Origin: Emiliania huxleyi CCMP1516
Taxonomy: Eukaryota > Haptophyta > Isochrysidales > Noelaerhabdaceae
Reading direction: 5' to 3'
NCBI RefSeq assembly: GCF_000372725.1
Contig: NW_005197576.1
Span: 434,700-498,699 of the forward strand
DNA length: 64,000 bases
Shown piece by piece: positions 32,915-42,881 of the stretch (position 1 is its first letter; the number at the start of each line of letters is the position of its first letter). The position numbers and the translations under genes were made by a program. The notes beneath the pieces were generated by a model. The model made no database searches. It saw nothing but the letters and a program-made list of their open reading frames with translations, and was not told the origin of the DNA.

Positions 32915-34483
32915 GCCCGCGACGCCAACGGGCTGCCGCGAGAACTCGAGATACGGCTCTACCGCGAATATGATATATGTGTATATCAAAAGCGCCGAGA
33001 CAGGAGAGAGAGAGCGCAATACTCAAACGGGGGGCTCGCGGGCACTCGCGCGCCGTGCTCTGTGTTGAAAGCGAAGCGAAAAGCGTATATCAAAAACGTG
33101 TCCCGAATAGAAGATATCGGTCTATGCTCTATATTCGCGTCGCGTCTACTGAATACTCTCCACAAACAAATGAGTCATTGACAATTTGAGGGACCAGTGA
33201 GAAATATGAGTCCCTCTCAAAAGTAATAACTAATATAACAAAAGTCTTTTCGGCCTTGGTCGCGGTCTGCCTCTTTCTATCTCCCTTCGCAGTCCCTCGC
33301 CGATTCTCGCTGCAACCTTCATGCCACCTCGCGGTCGTCCCACTCTCATCGTTCTCCCTCCTGTCGCTTCCTCCTCTGTCGCGTCGCTTTCGTCTGCCTC
33401 GTCCTGTGCGACGCCGCCGCCGCCTGCCATTTGTGAGATGTGCTCTGGGGGGAGGCGGGGGCCCCCGGAGGCACCGTGCGCCGCGCAGCAGTGCGGAAAC
33501 GGGGCTCCGGCTCCGTTAGTCTCCGTTAGCACCGACTTCCCGAATGAGGGTTGATCAGAGGGCAGATTTGGAGAGATCTCGAGGAGTACATACAGATAGA
33601 CCCTCCAACCATCAGAAAACTCCAACCTGATCGGTCGTACTGACCGCCGACAGATCACTCCAGACAGCAGACAGGCCGACGTCTGCACGCGGCCGGCCGG
33701 GCGAGAGGCTTGACACGATCCGACCCTGCGACCCTGACGCTGCTGCTCTAGCTATCAGACATGCGCTGCTGACTGCTGCCACAATGTGCGACCTGTGCTG
33801 GCCAACTTGGCGGCCTTCCCGGTCAGTGGTGAGGCGCAGTTCAGAGCTGTCGATGGCGCGATGCCGCACTGGTCCCACATTGGTGACACGAGACCACCAC
33901 GTTTGCCGGTCCAAGAGAGAGGCACCGGCGCTGTCCTGAGAAGGTGCATGGTCCCTCTTGACTGCCCATGCGCGCGAGGCTGTGTAGGCATAGCCTCGAG
34001 AGTGCCAGCAGCCAATCCGAGGCAGTTTGTGACGCGCATTGCGTCAGAAGCGTGCACGCGGCTGGAAGGACACATTCCTACTGGCCGTACGATCAGGTCG
34101 TCACTGAATGCCGAAGACTAAGGCCGCGAGCTATGCAGGCGGTCAGTTGAGCAGCATGGCACGGTCAGCAGCGCCGAAAGGATGTCGCAAGGCGTGATAG
34201 CATGGCCGCATGCGCAAGTACGCCGAATTCCCCCATGAAAACAAGTAAAAATCGCGCGAAAAAGAAAAAATCCATCGGCGCCTGCGGCGGGCTGGGGGAC
34301 CCCATCTCCCCCCCGCATGGGTACCCCCTAGGGCCCTCGCCTCCCCCCAGAGGAGATGTGTGCGTGTGAGGCGTGTTTAGTGTGTTTTTCGCACACATCT
34401 CACATGGACATGGACATGCCGCGCCGCCAACAGCCGCGAAGAGCGGGGTTGTAGTAGGGGTCTCAGTCTGCATGACATGTTGC
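32915..34483. other. Intergenic, no confident gene
   Basis: About 1.57 kb. Overlapping short ORFs exist near 33230-33690 on both strands (for example a plus-strand frame starting MPPRGRPTLIV, 77 residues), but they overlap each other antisense and neither has a recognisable domain. 33700-34150 has ordinary composition without long ORFs. 34370-34420 holds a few GGACAT units. Confidence 0.45.
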
Positions 34484-35020
34484 TTATGGGCATTTGAAGG
34501 GGCTATCATCCGGGTCGGGGTCGAAGACTGGCCTAAGAGCACCCGGGGCGCGCTTGTTGCGGCGGCCGCAGCAGCGCCAGCAGAGGAAGCAGAGGCAGAG
34601 CGTCAATGCGACTGCGACGCTGCCCGCAACCAGCGGCACCAGCCACGCTTGTCCGTCATTGGCATCGGCGGAGAGGAAGCTTACACCTTCGCCTTCTCCA
34701 TCCGCGACGGGCAGGGACGGTGGCATGGGTGGGGGTGGTGAGGGTGGGCTGCTCGGCGGGGTCGCGGGAGGCGCCGATGGAGGCGTGGCGGTGCACTCGA
34801 CCCGCTTGTAGATGTCCTTGCCGAGGCGGCAGTTGTTGGCGACGTCTGACGTCCCACAACTGCCGTTACCGTCGCAAAATGAGTTGAGCGATGTGCCACC
34901 GCTGCAGCCACGAATGATTGCCGAGGTCCAGGGGCAGCCCGAGCTCTCGACAAGCATCAAGCAGGTCCCACAGTCCCAGCCGGCGTCACAACTGGCGCAT
35001 TCGATTGGTTGCATGTACAA
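34484..35020 (-). CDS. Cys-rich single-pass membrane protein (possibly lacking its 5' exon)
   Basis: 178 residues from the Met at 35020. An extracellular-type Cys-rich region comes first (CASCDAGWDCGTCLML, CSGGTSLNSFCDGNGSCG, NNCRLGKDIYKRVEC; about 12 cysteines in 75 residues). Then come a Pro/Ser-rich stalk, one transmembrane helix (WLVPLVAGSVAVALTLCLC), and a short cytosolic tail beginning CWRCCGRRNKR. The topology implies a signal peptide, but none is visible after this Met, so an upstream exon is likely missing from the call. Surface receptor or adhesion role is inference only. Confidence 0.55.
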   Translation of the reverse strand: MYMQPIECASCDAGWDCGTCLMLVESSGCPWTSAIIRGCSGGTSLNSFCDGNGSCGTSDVANNCRLGKDIYKRVECTATPPSAPPATPPSSPPSPPPPMPPSLPVADGEGEGVSFLSADANDGQAWLVPLVAGSVAVALTLCLCFLCWRCCGRRNKRAPGALRPVFDPDPDDSPFKCP

Positions 35021-35048
35021 TATCCGAGCAGCCTGGACAGTCCTCTGT

Positions 35049-35092
35049 TGACAAGGAAGGAAAACGAGAATTCTCGTTTTCCTTCCTTGTCA
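35049..35092. repeat. 44-bp perfect palindrome
   Basis: Perfect inverted repeat with no spacer, centred on GAATTC at 35068-35073; each 22-nt arm starts TGACAAGGAAGG. Confidence 0.95.
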
Positions 35093-35200
35093 TAGGGGTG
35101 GTTGAAGGGTTGAGGGTTGAGCCCCCCCCTCAACCATCTGGTTGACGGTTGAGACCCCCCGTCAACCCTTTAGTTGGGGGTTGAGGCCTCCGGGGCCTAT
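35093..35200. repeat. Cluster of GGTTGAGG/CCTCAACC short inverted repeats
   Basis: Alternating GGGTTGAGG and CTCAACC units form several overlapping potential hairpins. A related cluster lies at 36476-36580. Confidence 0.75.
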
Positions 35201-36475
35201 TCACAGGCTCGCGCGTGATCACAAGATAAACTGGACCAGCCGTGCCGCCAGAAAAACGCTTCGCCGCGGCGCGCTCTTGCGCTCCTCGTACCTCGAGCGC
35301 AATCCATAAGTAGGAGACGCTCACTGTCGCCATTCAGGCGCCTGATCTTTCAGCAAAGCGATGGCCTACCAGGTACGAGTTCAGATGCGCGCCCGGCAGA
35401 AGACGCTTGTGATGCCGCATGCAGTGGGATGCGCAGAGAGAACGGACGGCAAGAGAAGGCAAGGGCAGGAAGAGAAGCGGCTGGTGAAGCTCAGCTCACG
35501 GCGTAAGTATTGCGTAAGCAACCGCGGTCACTCACCATGCACGGCAAGAGTCACGGTGAATGCTGCCGCATAAAGCAACAGAGTCGCGCTTGGCGCGATG
35601 GTCTTGTCGCGGTTCACGACTTGACGTTGCACACGGTCATAGACGCAGGATCTATTTGGCGAGTCTCAAGCAGCGAAAGTAGGCGCGAGAAATTAATGTC
35701 GATCCTGAGATCTCAATTTTGGCGCTAGTTTCGTTTTCTGGTACATCACGACGACTTGCTTGGGTCTCATGTAGCTCGACGGCTCTTCGACGGCTCTTTC
35801 TGGTTGGATGCATCAGACAGTGCTATCAGTCAACAACGCAATGCCGAGAGCAGGGCGGCCTTAGAGCAGGGCGGCCTTCGAGCAGGGTCAACTAAGCTCC
35901 TGCTGCATATCGAGCATGGAAGGCGGCCATTGCTCAAAGTAACCTGTTCGAGTTGGCCTCCGGGAACCAGGGTGCGTGGCTGGCGCGGTCTGTTTCACGT
36001 GCAATGAGGGCAACGCCATCAAAATCGCGAACATGGGCCGACATGCCTCCGACATTTCTCAGGGCTCGGACGGAAGCTCTGCAGACAGAGCCAGACCGCT
36101 CTGCGCGGTCGGACCGACTTTTTCAGACTTTTCTATTCTGGATACTGAGGGTATGTGCTGCTAGATCTCACTGAGCTGAGCTCGTATCTGCCTTTGGTAT
36201 AAGCAGTTTTGAGTTCGGTAATGTCTCCGGAGACGGAGGGCCGCGTCCGCAGACGGCCATGACGTCGGCCGGGACCGCCCCGTGGGGGCCTTCGATGGCT
36301 GTCAGCGCTCCTCCGGGCTTTTGCATCACCCTCCCATTCACACACGTAGCTGAAGCAAGTACTCGTAAAAACGGCGCGTCAAATGCAGCATCCAGGCGTC
36401 TAAAGAAGACGACATGAATGGTCACAGAGAATGTGTGTTCAGACCTTTGCGCGGGGGGTGTGAACAGCCATTCCG
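35201..36475. other. Intergenic, no supported gene
   Basis: About 1.27 kb with lower GC than neighbouring genes. Short ORFs only, none with a recognisable domain. A short local duplication GAGCAGGGCGGCCTT lies near 35850-35880. Confidence 0.45.
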
Positions 36476-36580
36476 CGTGGTTGAGGGGTTGAAGGGGTCT
36501 GTCAACCACTTGGTTGAGGGTTGAGGCTGCCTCTGTCAACCACGTGGTTGACAGTTGAGGCAATCGGTCTCAACCACCGC
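36476..36580. repeat. Second cluster of GGTTGAGG/CAACCAC inverted repeats
   Basis: Units GTGGTTGAGG, GTCAACCAC and GTTGAGGC in alternating orientation; it lies about 95 bp before the LTR element. Confidence 0.7.
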
Positions 36581-36673
36581 TATGAGTAGACCACTCGCAC
36601 AGCACACAGGTTCGACACAGGTACCAAAAGAGGCCGGCGACGGACCTTTAGAAGGCGCCGTCGTCCTCACAAA

Positions 36674-38364
36674 TGTTGGAGAGTGTGAACTCAAACCTAC
36701 TTCCTGACCGTAGCCTGACCGTCCTTGTGTAACCGTCTCATGCACTTGGAGCACTTGGAGTGCAGTCATTAACCTCACATCCAGGGCCGGGGAGCGCTTC
36801 ATGCTGTTGGGTTTCTCCTGCCGCGCACATTGTCATCGACTTGTATCCGACTTGGTGGTTGTGGTGATGTAGCGATGGTGTGGGTCTCTAGTGACCTATA
36901 CAGCTCCTCCGTGTTCCGTCTCCTGACATGGTACCGACCGGTGAGTGCACGGAGTGAGCAGTGCGGCACTGAGGCCGACATGAGAGCTGGTGCGGCACAC
37001 AAGCGAGATGTGTTGCCGCACAGCATTTCCGGCTTACGCTCGATACGTTGGCTGGCACCATGGGCACTTGCGCGAGCCGTGGTGATTGGCTGGGCACAGA
37101 GGCTCGGCGCACGGTGGCACAGCGGCCGCCAACTGCTCGGCACGGAGGCTGAGCAGAATGAGTACAACCGCAACATCAACTTGGGTGCTTGCGGATCTTC
37201 TGCGACAGAGCGCATCTCCGCCAGCACTGCGGCTGTGTGGACACGAGTATCCCCTCTTGCTTCTCCTTACCGGTCCGTTCTCCTCGCCTACGGACCACCA
37301 TCGCAGCTGCTGCCTCCGCTACCAGCTCTCGGGCTGCTGCAACGGCAGTTACCGTAAAGATCTCGCACCGAATGTGGACCCTGCCTTTCGCCGCCGCTAC
37401 TTCCGACGTCGCCGCTCGACACGACCGGAGCTGTACGCGATGAACACGCGACGATCGACACGCCCTCTCTGCCTTGTGTGGCGATTACCACGTCGTGGGG
37501 GAGTGTTGGGCATCTGTTCGACGTGGCAATGCCACTCTACCTCATTGCTGTCTCTTCCTCGTCTCGCCTCCTCGCGCTAGCCCGTCCCGCTGTCCAACGC
37601 CTCTGGCAAGAAGTCCAATGCGCCTCTACGAGCGCCTCTGCCGTCTGGACGTCTGAGACTGAGTCTGCCATCTCCGACGTCGGCGGCCCGTGGCGCAACA
37701 TCAACGTTCGGGGCATTGAAGATCGTCCTCACGTCCCTGATGCGCTCATCCGCGTCAACGCGGCGAGGCCTCCCAACGGCCCAATCGCCGCGCCGCAAGG
37801 GGGCGCCCCCGCTGCCGCTCCCGCGCCCGCCGCGCCTGCCGCGCCCGCTCAAGCCGCCGCCCCGCGACGCTCAGCCCGGATTGCAGCTCGCGGCGCGCCA
37901 TGACCGAGCTCCACAACGAGCTCCTGTTCATTATCTCCCCTTTCTCTCTCTCCGCCCACTCGGCCGCGCTTTGACCCCTTCACTGGATCATCTTAGCGCG
38001 CAAGTCTTGCCAACAAGCAAGACCATCCTTCGCGAAGACGCAAGGTTGGACGCTTAGCCAGCCCCGCGAGACGCCGGCGGGTAACCGGCATACCTACGCT
38101 CAGACACATTCACACTCTGCTGTTGTTGTCTGCCGCATCCTCATTCATGAAGACTGCGGAGACAATGGGGGAGTGTTGGAGAGTGTGAACTCAAACCTAC
38201 TTCCTGACCGTAGCCTGACCGTCCTTGTGTAACCGTCTCATGTTTGGTTTGTCCTGCCGCGCACATTGTCATCGACTTGTATCCGACTTGGTGGTTGTGG
38301 TGATGTAGCGATGGTGTGGGTCTCTAGTGACCTATACAGCTCCTCCGTGTTCCGTCTCCTGACA
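36674..38364 (+). mobile_element. LTR-flanked non-autonomous retroelement (TRIM/LARD-like)
   Basis: Direct terminal repeats at 36674-36928 and 38174-38364 both start TGTTGGAGAG and end CTGACA, the canonical TG...CA form. Directly after the left LTR, TGGTACCGACCGG could be a tRNA primer-binding site. Directly before the right LTR, ACAATGGGGGAG is a polypurine tract. The 1.25-kb interior has no intact gag or pol. An ORF at 37478-37903 ends RRSARIAARG, a string like those between integrase and RT in Copia polyproteins, so it may be a remnant. Flanking target duplications are not convincing. The left LTR carries a nested 56-nt insertion (36743-36798) bounded by TCATG on both sides. Confidence 0.75.
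36743..36803. mobile_element. Small nested insertion in the left LTR, relative at 63.1 kb
   Basis: Absent from the right LTR and flanked by a 5-bp direct repeat TCATG. Its body (GGAGCACTTGGAGTGCAGTC, then AACCTCACATCCAGGGCCGG) recurs at about 63112-63163. Confidence 0.65.
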
Positions 38365-38849
38365 ACAGGTTGGCACGAGGGAATTTTAGAACCAAAGGCG
38401 GCCGTCGCACGACACGATTCATGCACAGGCGAGGCGCGGGTCTACTTCCGGACTACTCGCCAAGCTCCCAGGCCATTGCGTTAGGCCACGCAAAGAGCGT
38501 CGACGCTACGGACTCGCAGGTTGTGCCGCCGCACAGATCGCTGATGAGGCTACATCCTGAGCGGCTCCTCAACCTCGCAGCGCCGCTGCTCGTGACGCTG
38601 GCGATTTCCTTCTTCTGTTTTCACGAGCTGGGCTTTAGCTGGCGGTGGTCGATCCCGGCAGGCCTCTTCACAGCTGTTAGGATGCAAAAACGTGGCTTCA
38701 TCTAGATCCGGATTACGCTGCACGGCACATAAAGTGTCACACGTGATGTTGCTAGGAGACGTGGTGCTATAGGAGACGTGTATCGCCAAATGATCGCAGG
38801 AGTGTATTTCGTGTAAAAGACGTCAAGGATACGACACGGGCAGCGCCGC
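38365..38849. other. Intergenic; one weak ORF
   Basis: A plus-strand ORF at 38370-38705 (111 residues) has one hydrophobic stretch (LNLAAPLLVTLAISFFCF) but no family resemblance, and it starts inside the element flank. Not called as a gene. Confidence 0.4.
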
Positions 38850-40445
38850 TCACTCCGACGCGGCGGGCAGTACGCCACCATAAGCGTCTGTGCTGTACCA
38901 CCGCATCTGCGCGTCGCCCCACCGCCGGCGTAGCGCCGCCTCCTCGCGCGCCGCCGCGGCGCCGTCGCCGAGCAGGAGCAGCGCCCGCCAGAGGCGGTAG
39001 GAGCCCTGCCAATCGTACGGCGCGGCGAGCGCGGCGGAGGCGTTGTACGCGGCCGCCGCGCCGGCCAGGTCGCCCTTTGCCTGCAGGATCATCCCCGACC
39101 AGAGGTGCGGCTCCGGGCGGGTGGGGTGGAGGTGCTGCGAGACGGAGACGTCCATGACGACCGCCTCGGTGATGCCCGGCTTCTGGCCCGGCTCGCCGGC
39201 TGGCTTGAGCAGCTCGTGGTGGTCGATCAGCAGCTTGCGCACCGGGTACCTGCGGACGCGCCGTGGACGTGTCGGCGGCCATGTCAGGCGGACGTGTGGG
39301 TGGATGTGTCGGCGGACGTGTGGGTGGACGTGTCGGAGGGTGGCGGAGTGGAGGCGGGCAGAGTGGAGGCGGCGGTATCGACCGGCGGGGTGGGCGTTCC
39401 TCGGGGCGGTGGTGGAGGCAGCGGCCGGGGCGGGGAGGGAGGAAGGTTCTCGGAAGGTTCGCGCACAGGTCGGCGAAGAGGGTGCGCATGAGCCGCGGGA
39501 CCTGCAGGACGGCTCGAGGGAGGGTCTCGGGAGGCGTCTCTCGTGCAGGCGGGGGAGCCGCGGCGCCTCCGGGTTGTTGCGCTCTCGCGTGCGCATCTTG
39601 GAGTCCTTCTTGTAGCGGTACTGGGTGAGGAAGTCGTCCAGCTTGTGCGGCAGCAGCGGCAGCCGCGTCAGCTGCAGCCTAATCTCAGAGACGCAGCGAG
39701 CTGTCGGACACAGAACCGAGTCGAGCGGCGGCCGCTCCGTGAGCTGCAGCCAGAAGGCCCAGTCTTCGTGCCCCTTTGGGAGCGCCTCGTCGAAGCCGTG
39801 CGGCGTCGCTAGCCAGAGGTCCTACCATTCACTCGATGAGTGACGAGGCCTCAAGCGGCTAGCCCGAAGATCCGCCGTACAAACACCGCGGACGCGGGGG
39901 CTTGACCTCTGGGCTTGACCTCTGGGCGAGTGCAGCCGAGTGCGTGGCTTGCTGACGGGCGAGGAGAATGGACTCGCACCCACGCCAGAGGCGGGACACG
40001 GACTCGGCATCTAGCCCGCGCTCCTTTCTCCACAGAGTCATCAGCGGGAGCGGGCCGTTGACCAGCGCGTTGTCGGCGCGGAGGGGCGGCACCGTCCACT
40101 GCCAGCGCGAGCCGTCGAAGAACTGCTGGTTGGCATACACGAGGTTGGTGCGCGGCACTAGCGCGACCTGATCATATCCAATCCTCGGTGGGGGACTGAT
40201 TGGGGACTGCTTGAATTGTTCTGTGAGACAGGAGCCGCAGCATTTCAAGTGAAGGTGTCGGTGCACGTGCGTGCGTGCGTGCGTGGCGTGCGTGGCGTGC
40301 GTGGCGTGCGTGGCGTGCGTGCGTGCGTGCGTGTGTGCGTGAGTGTGTGTGTGCGTGTGTGTGTGTGTGCGTGTGTGTGTGTGTGTGTGTGCGTGTGTGT
40401 GCGTGCGTGCGTGCGTGTGTGCGTGTGTGTGTGTGTGCGTGTGTG

Positions 40446-40519
<74 letters not shown>

Positions 40520-41280
40520 GACCTGTTCCATCGCGCGCATGAGGTAGCTGTCCGAGACGGTGTCGTCGCCGTCGAGGCACATGATCCAGTCGCCTGCAGG
40601 ACACTCAGAGAAGGCTCAGGGAGGACTGTGGGGAACAGTCGCCGCAGGGACGCAGTGGTCCGCTCGCCGCGTGCGCGGCGGATGCCGGCGTTGCGCGCGT
40701 GGGCGACGCCGCGGTTCGGCGTCACCACCACCTCGTCCTCGAAGCGAGCCAGGTCCGCGCTGCTCCACCCCCACCACCCCACCAGCGTCAGCACTTGCCT
40801 GCGGCGCGGCCGCGCGAGCGCCGGCCTGCGGAGCATTGCCGCTGCGGCGTCGCCGCAGCGCTCCTCCGAGCCGTCGTCGAGGACCAGGATCTCGGCGGGA
40901 GGGTACCGCTGGGTCACCACCGACATTAGCGTCTGCTCGAGGTACGGCACATGCCCGTAGCACGGAACCACCACAGAGATGTTTGGCGCCGCCCGCGCCT
41001 CAAAGCTGAGCGACGGAGGCCGGGCGGGCAGGCTGTCGCTGTCAGCACGCGAGAGCAGGGCGAAGGCGCCCGCCGCCGCCTCCGCCGCCGCCGCCGAAAT
41101 GCTGCGTGCGGCAGGGACAGGTGCGGCAGAGGCGACAGGCAGCAGCGACTGGTGCCGGGCGCTGGCATTCGGCAGCAGCAGCGCCTCGGTGGCAACGAGC
41201 GCCAGGATGAGTGCAAGCGCACCGGCAGCGAGCGTCAGGGCGTATGACAGCTTCAGGAATCTTCGACGCCTAGCTGGCAT
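38850..41280 (-). CDS. Family 2 glycosyltransferase, type II membrane protein
   Basis: Predicted Golgi-type glycosyltransferase. The N-terminus MPARRRRFLKLSYA precedes one membrane anchor (ALTLAAGALALILALVATEA) and an Ala/Ser-rich stem. The GT-A fold begins NISVVVPCYGHVPYLEQ, with VLDDGSEE (nucleotide-sugar Asp) and RGVAHARNAGIRRARG. A GC-AG intron (40667-40594) joins to DWIMCLDGDDTVSD, the DxD-type metal site. A GT-AG intron (40522-40168) is mostly a TG/CA microsatellite. Then VALVPRTNLVYANQQFFDG, an intron whose donor I cannot fix (acceptor at 39832), and HGFDEALPKGHEDWAFWLQL, the conserved acceptor-site block. A final exon carries KLLIDHHELLKPAGE and an Ala-rich, TPR-like tail to the stop at 38850. 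Acceptor substrate cannot be predicted. The neighbouring repeats do not suggest a cluster. Confidence 0.82.
40262..40518. repeat. Long TG/CA (and GTGC) microsatellite in a glycosyltransferase intron
   Basis: About 255 bp of GTGC, GTGTGC and finally pure GT units. On the coding strand it lies immediately after the GT donor of intron 2. Confidence 0.97.
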
Positions 41281-41463
41281 CGCGTGAGTCGGATGTCGGA
41301 TCGCCTGGCCGCTTTTGCATTACCCGGGTAGGGTGGGCGCGCGAGGCAAAAGAATTTAGGCAAGAGAATTTTACCACGGCGGACGACACCGCCACGAGAA
41401 GTGCCCGGTGGGCGACGGCTAGCGCACCACACACCTGCTCCTTAAAATCCCTGTGTGGTGGCG

Positions 41464-41580
41464 GCGTGCCGTCCTCCCATCCCTCCCTTGGGTTGTCTGT
41501 TTTCTTTCTTTCTTTCTTTTACGAGAAGTGCCCATCCCTCCCTTGGGTTGTCTGTTTTCTTTCTTTCTTTTACGAGAAGT
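41464..41580 (+). repeat. Tandem copies of a CCCTTGGGTTGTCTGTTTTC repeat
   Basis: Two tandem ~60-bp units ending in CTTTCTTT runs and ACGAGAAGTGC. The same core is inverted at about 15520-15570. The rest of 41281-41882 has no supported gene. Confidence 0.75.
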
Positions 41581-41882
41581 GCGTTCTCAGAGCGTGCAAG
41601 GCAGCTAGGGATGAGGCCGCAAAAGAGGCGCGCGAGGCAAGGAGGAGAAACGGAGACAGACAAACGGAGAGAGACGTATGGTTCTTGCACTTGTGCAAGA
41701 TTGGGCGTCTTCTGCAGCAGTCCCTTTGATGGGAGGCCCCAGGGTGGGGGCCACCTCGAACCCCTAGCCAGGGATTCGAGCGGAGGGTGCCCCGGATTCA
41801 TCTATCCGTCGGGCCCCGGTACATTCATTAGAACTGATCACTTTGCGCAGCAGCCGTCCCTTCGCCGACTGGACGGCAGTGC

Positions 41883-42779
41883 CTGAGGGAGGGTGTAGAG
41901 GATGTAGAGCTGTAGAGCGCTGTAGAGCTGTAGAGCTGTAGAGCGCTCTGGAGCGCTGTAGAGCTGTAGAGCTCTCGTCTACATCGGGCGCGGGACGAAC
42001 TGCGTGCGTTGTAGAGCGATGTAGAGCGCGATTTTGCTGTAGAGTTTGTTGTAGAGGCTCTACAGCCAAACCGCCGGGAAGGCAGTGACTCAAAGAGGTC
42101 GAGCCGCGCTAATGGGGGGTCTCCGAGCTTACTTGAGCTCTGATGGACAGCCCTGACTATCCCTGACACACAGAGAGTCACTCCGACGGCACACAACACC
42201 CTGTAACTGCGTCATGACCAGCCTGCCGTGCGTCGCCGGTGGCGCATTCGTCGCTGTGCTTCTTTAGCAGGCGGTGGACTGTCGGCTGCGAGGACGGTCG
42301 CATTTGCGCGAGGCGAGGAGAGCATTGTTGAGCGTTGCATGCGCCATGCCTCGCGCCAGCGCGTGCGGGAGCTCCTGGCTGAGCGTTGAGTCCAGGTGAG
42401 TTGCGCTGGCCACGATCGCTACGCCGAGCCGAGCTGACGCGTCGAGGCGCCGGCCAGTCGCAGCCGTGAGGCATGCCACAGCAGCAGAGGCATCTGCCAC
42501 CCATTGGGCGGGCAGACAGAAGGCCAGGGCAGCACTGGCAAGTGCAACGCGCCTCATGTCGGAGAGCGACCGTGCCTCGTTCGCCGCTTATGATGTAGAG
42601 TTTGTTGTAGAGATTTCACGTTGTAGAGCGCCTCTACATCGCTCTACAACGGAGGCGCTTCGTCCCGCGGCGGATGTAGAGCTCTACAGCTCTACAGCGC
42701 TCTACAGCGCTCTCCAGCGCTCTACATCTCTACAGCTCTACAGCGCTCTACACTCTACATCCTCTACACCCTCCCTCAG
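41883..42779. mobile_element. Foldback-type DNA transposon with 8-bp target duplication
   Basis: An 897-bp element. Both ends start CTGAGGGAGGGTGTAGAGG in inverted orientation, and GGCAGTGC lies directly outside each end (41875-41882 and 42780-42787), a perfect 8-bp target-site duplication. The ~180-bp arms consist largely of a degenerate GCTGTAGA-type minisatellite, as in foldback elements. An 8-bp duplication is usual for hAT-, P- and piggyBac-like-unrelated DDE groups, so hAT or P ancestry is possible. The unique centre (about 42070-42590) has no transposase. A related minisatellite block without a visible partner arm lies at 62882-63044. Confidence 0.85.
42264..42557 (-). CDS. Small putative secreted protein inside the foldback element
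   Basis: 97 residues starting MRRVALASAALAFCLPA, a convincing signal peptide with likely cleavage after VADASA. The mature part is Ala/Leu-rich (LGVAIVASATHLDSTLSQ) without recognisable domain. It fills the unique centre of the mobile element, so it may be a captured gene fragment or chance ORF. Confidence 0.35.
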   Translation of the reverse strand: MRRVALASAALAFCLPAQWVADASAAVACLTAATGRRLDASARLGVAIVASATHLDSTLSQELPHALARGMAHATLNNALLASRKCDRPRSRQSTAC

Positions 42780-42881
42780 GGCAGTGCGCTGCGCTGTCGC
42801 TCTGTCGAGCACGCCTCGTGCTTCGTTGTGACGCGGGAGTAGAGTCGAGAGGCAGCCCTCGACGAGACGACCAGCGCCGCG

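Noticed and set aside
31841..33019. ORFs with repeated Gly/Glu/Trp or Pro/Leu/Ser units
   Set aside because: They are translations of the intronic 16-nt minisatellite on either strand; the GT-AG intron 31866-32229 explains the locus.
40172..40604. His-Thr repeat proteins
   Set aside because: Reading through the TG/CA microsatellite; the glycosyltransferase motifs require splicing it out.
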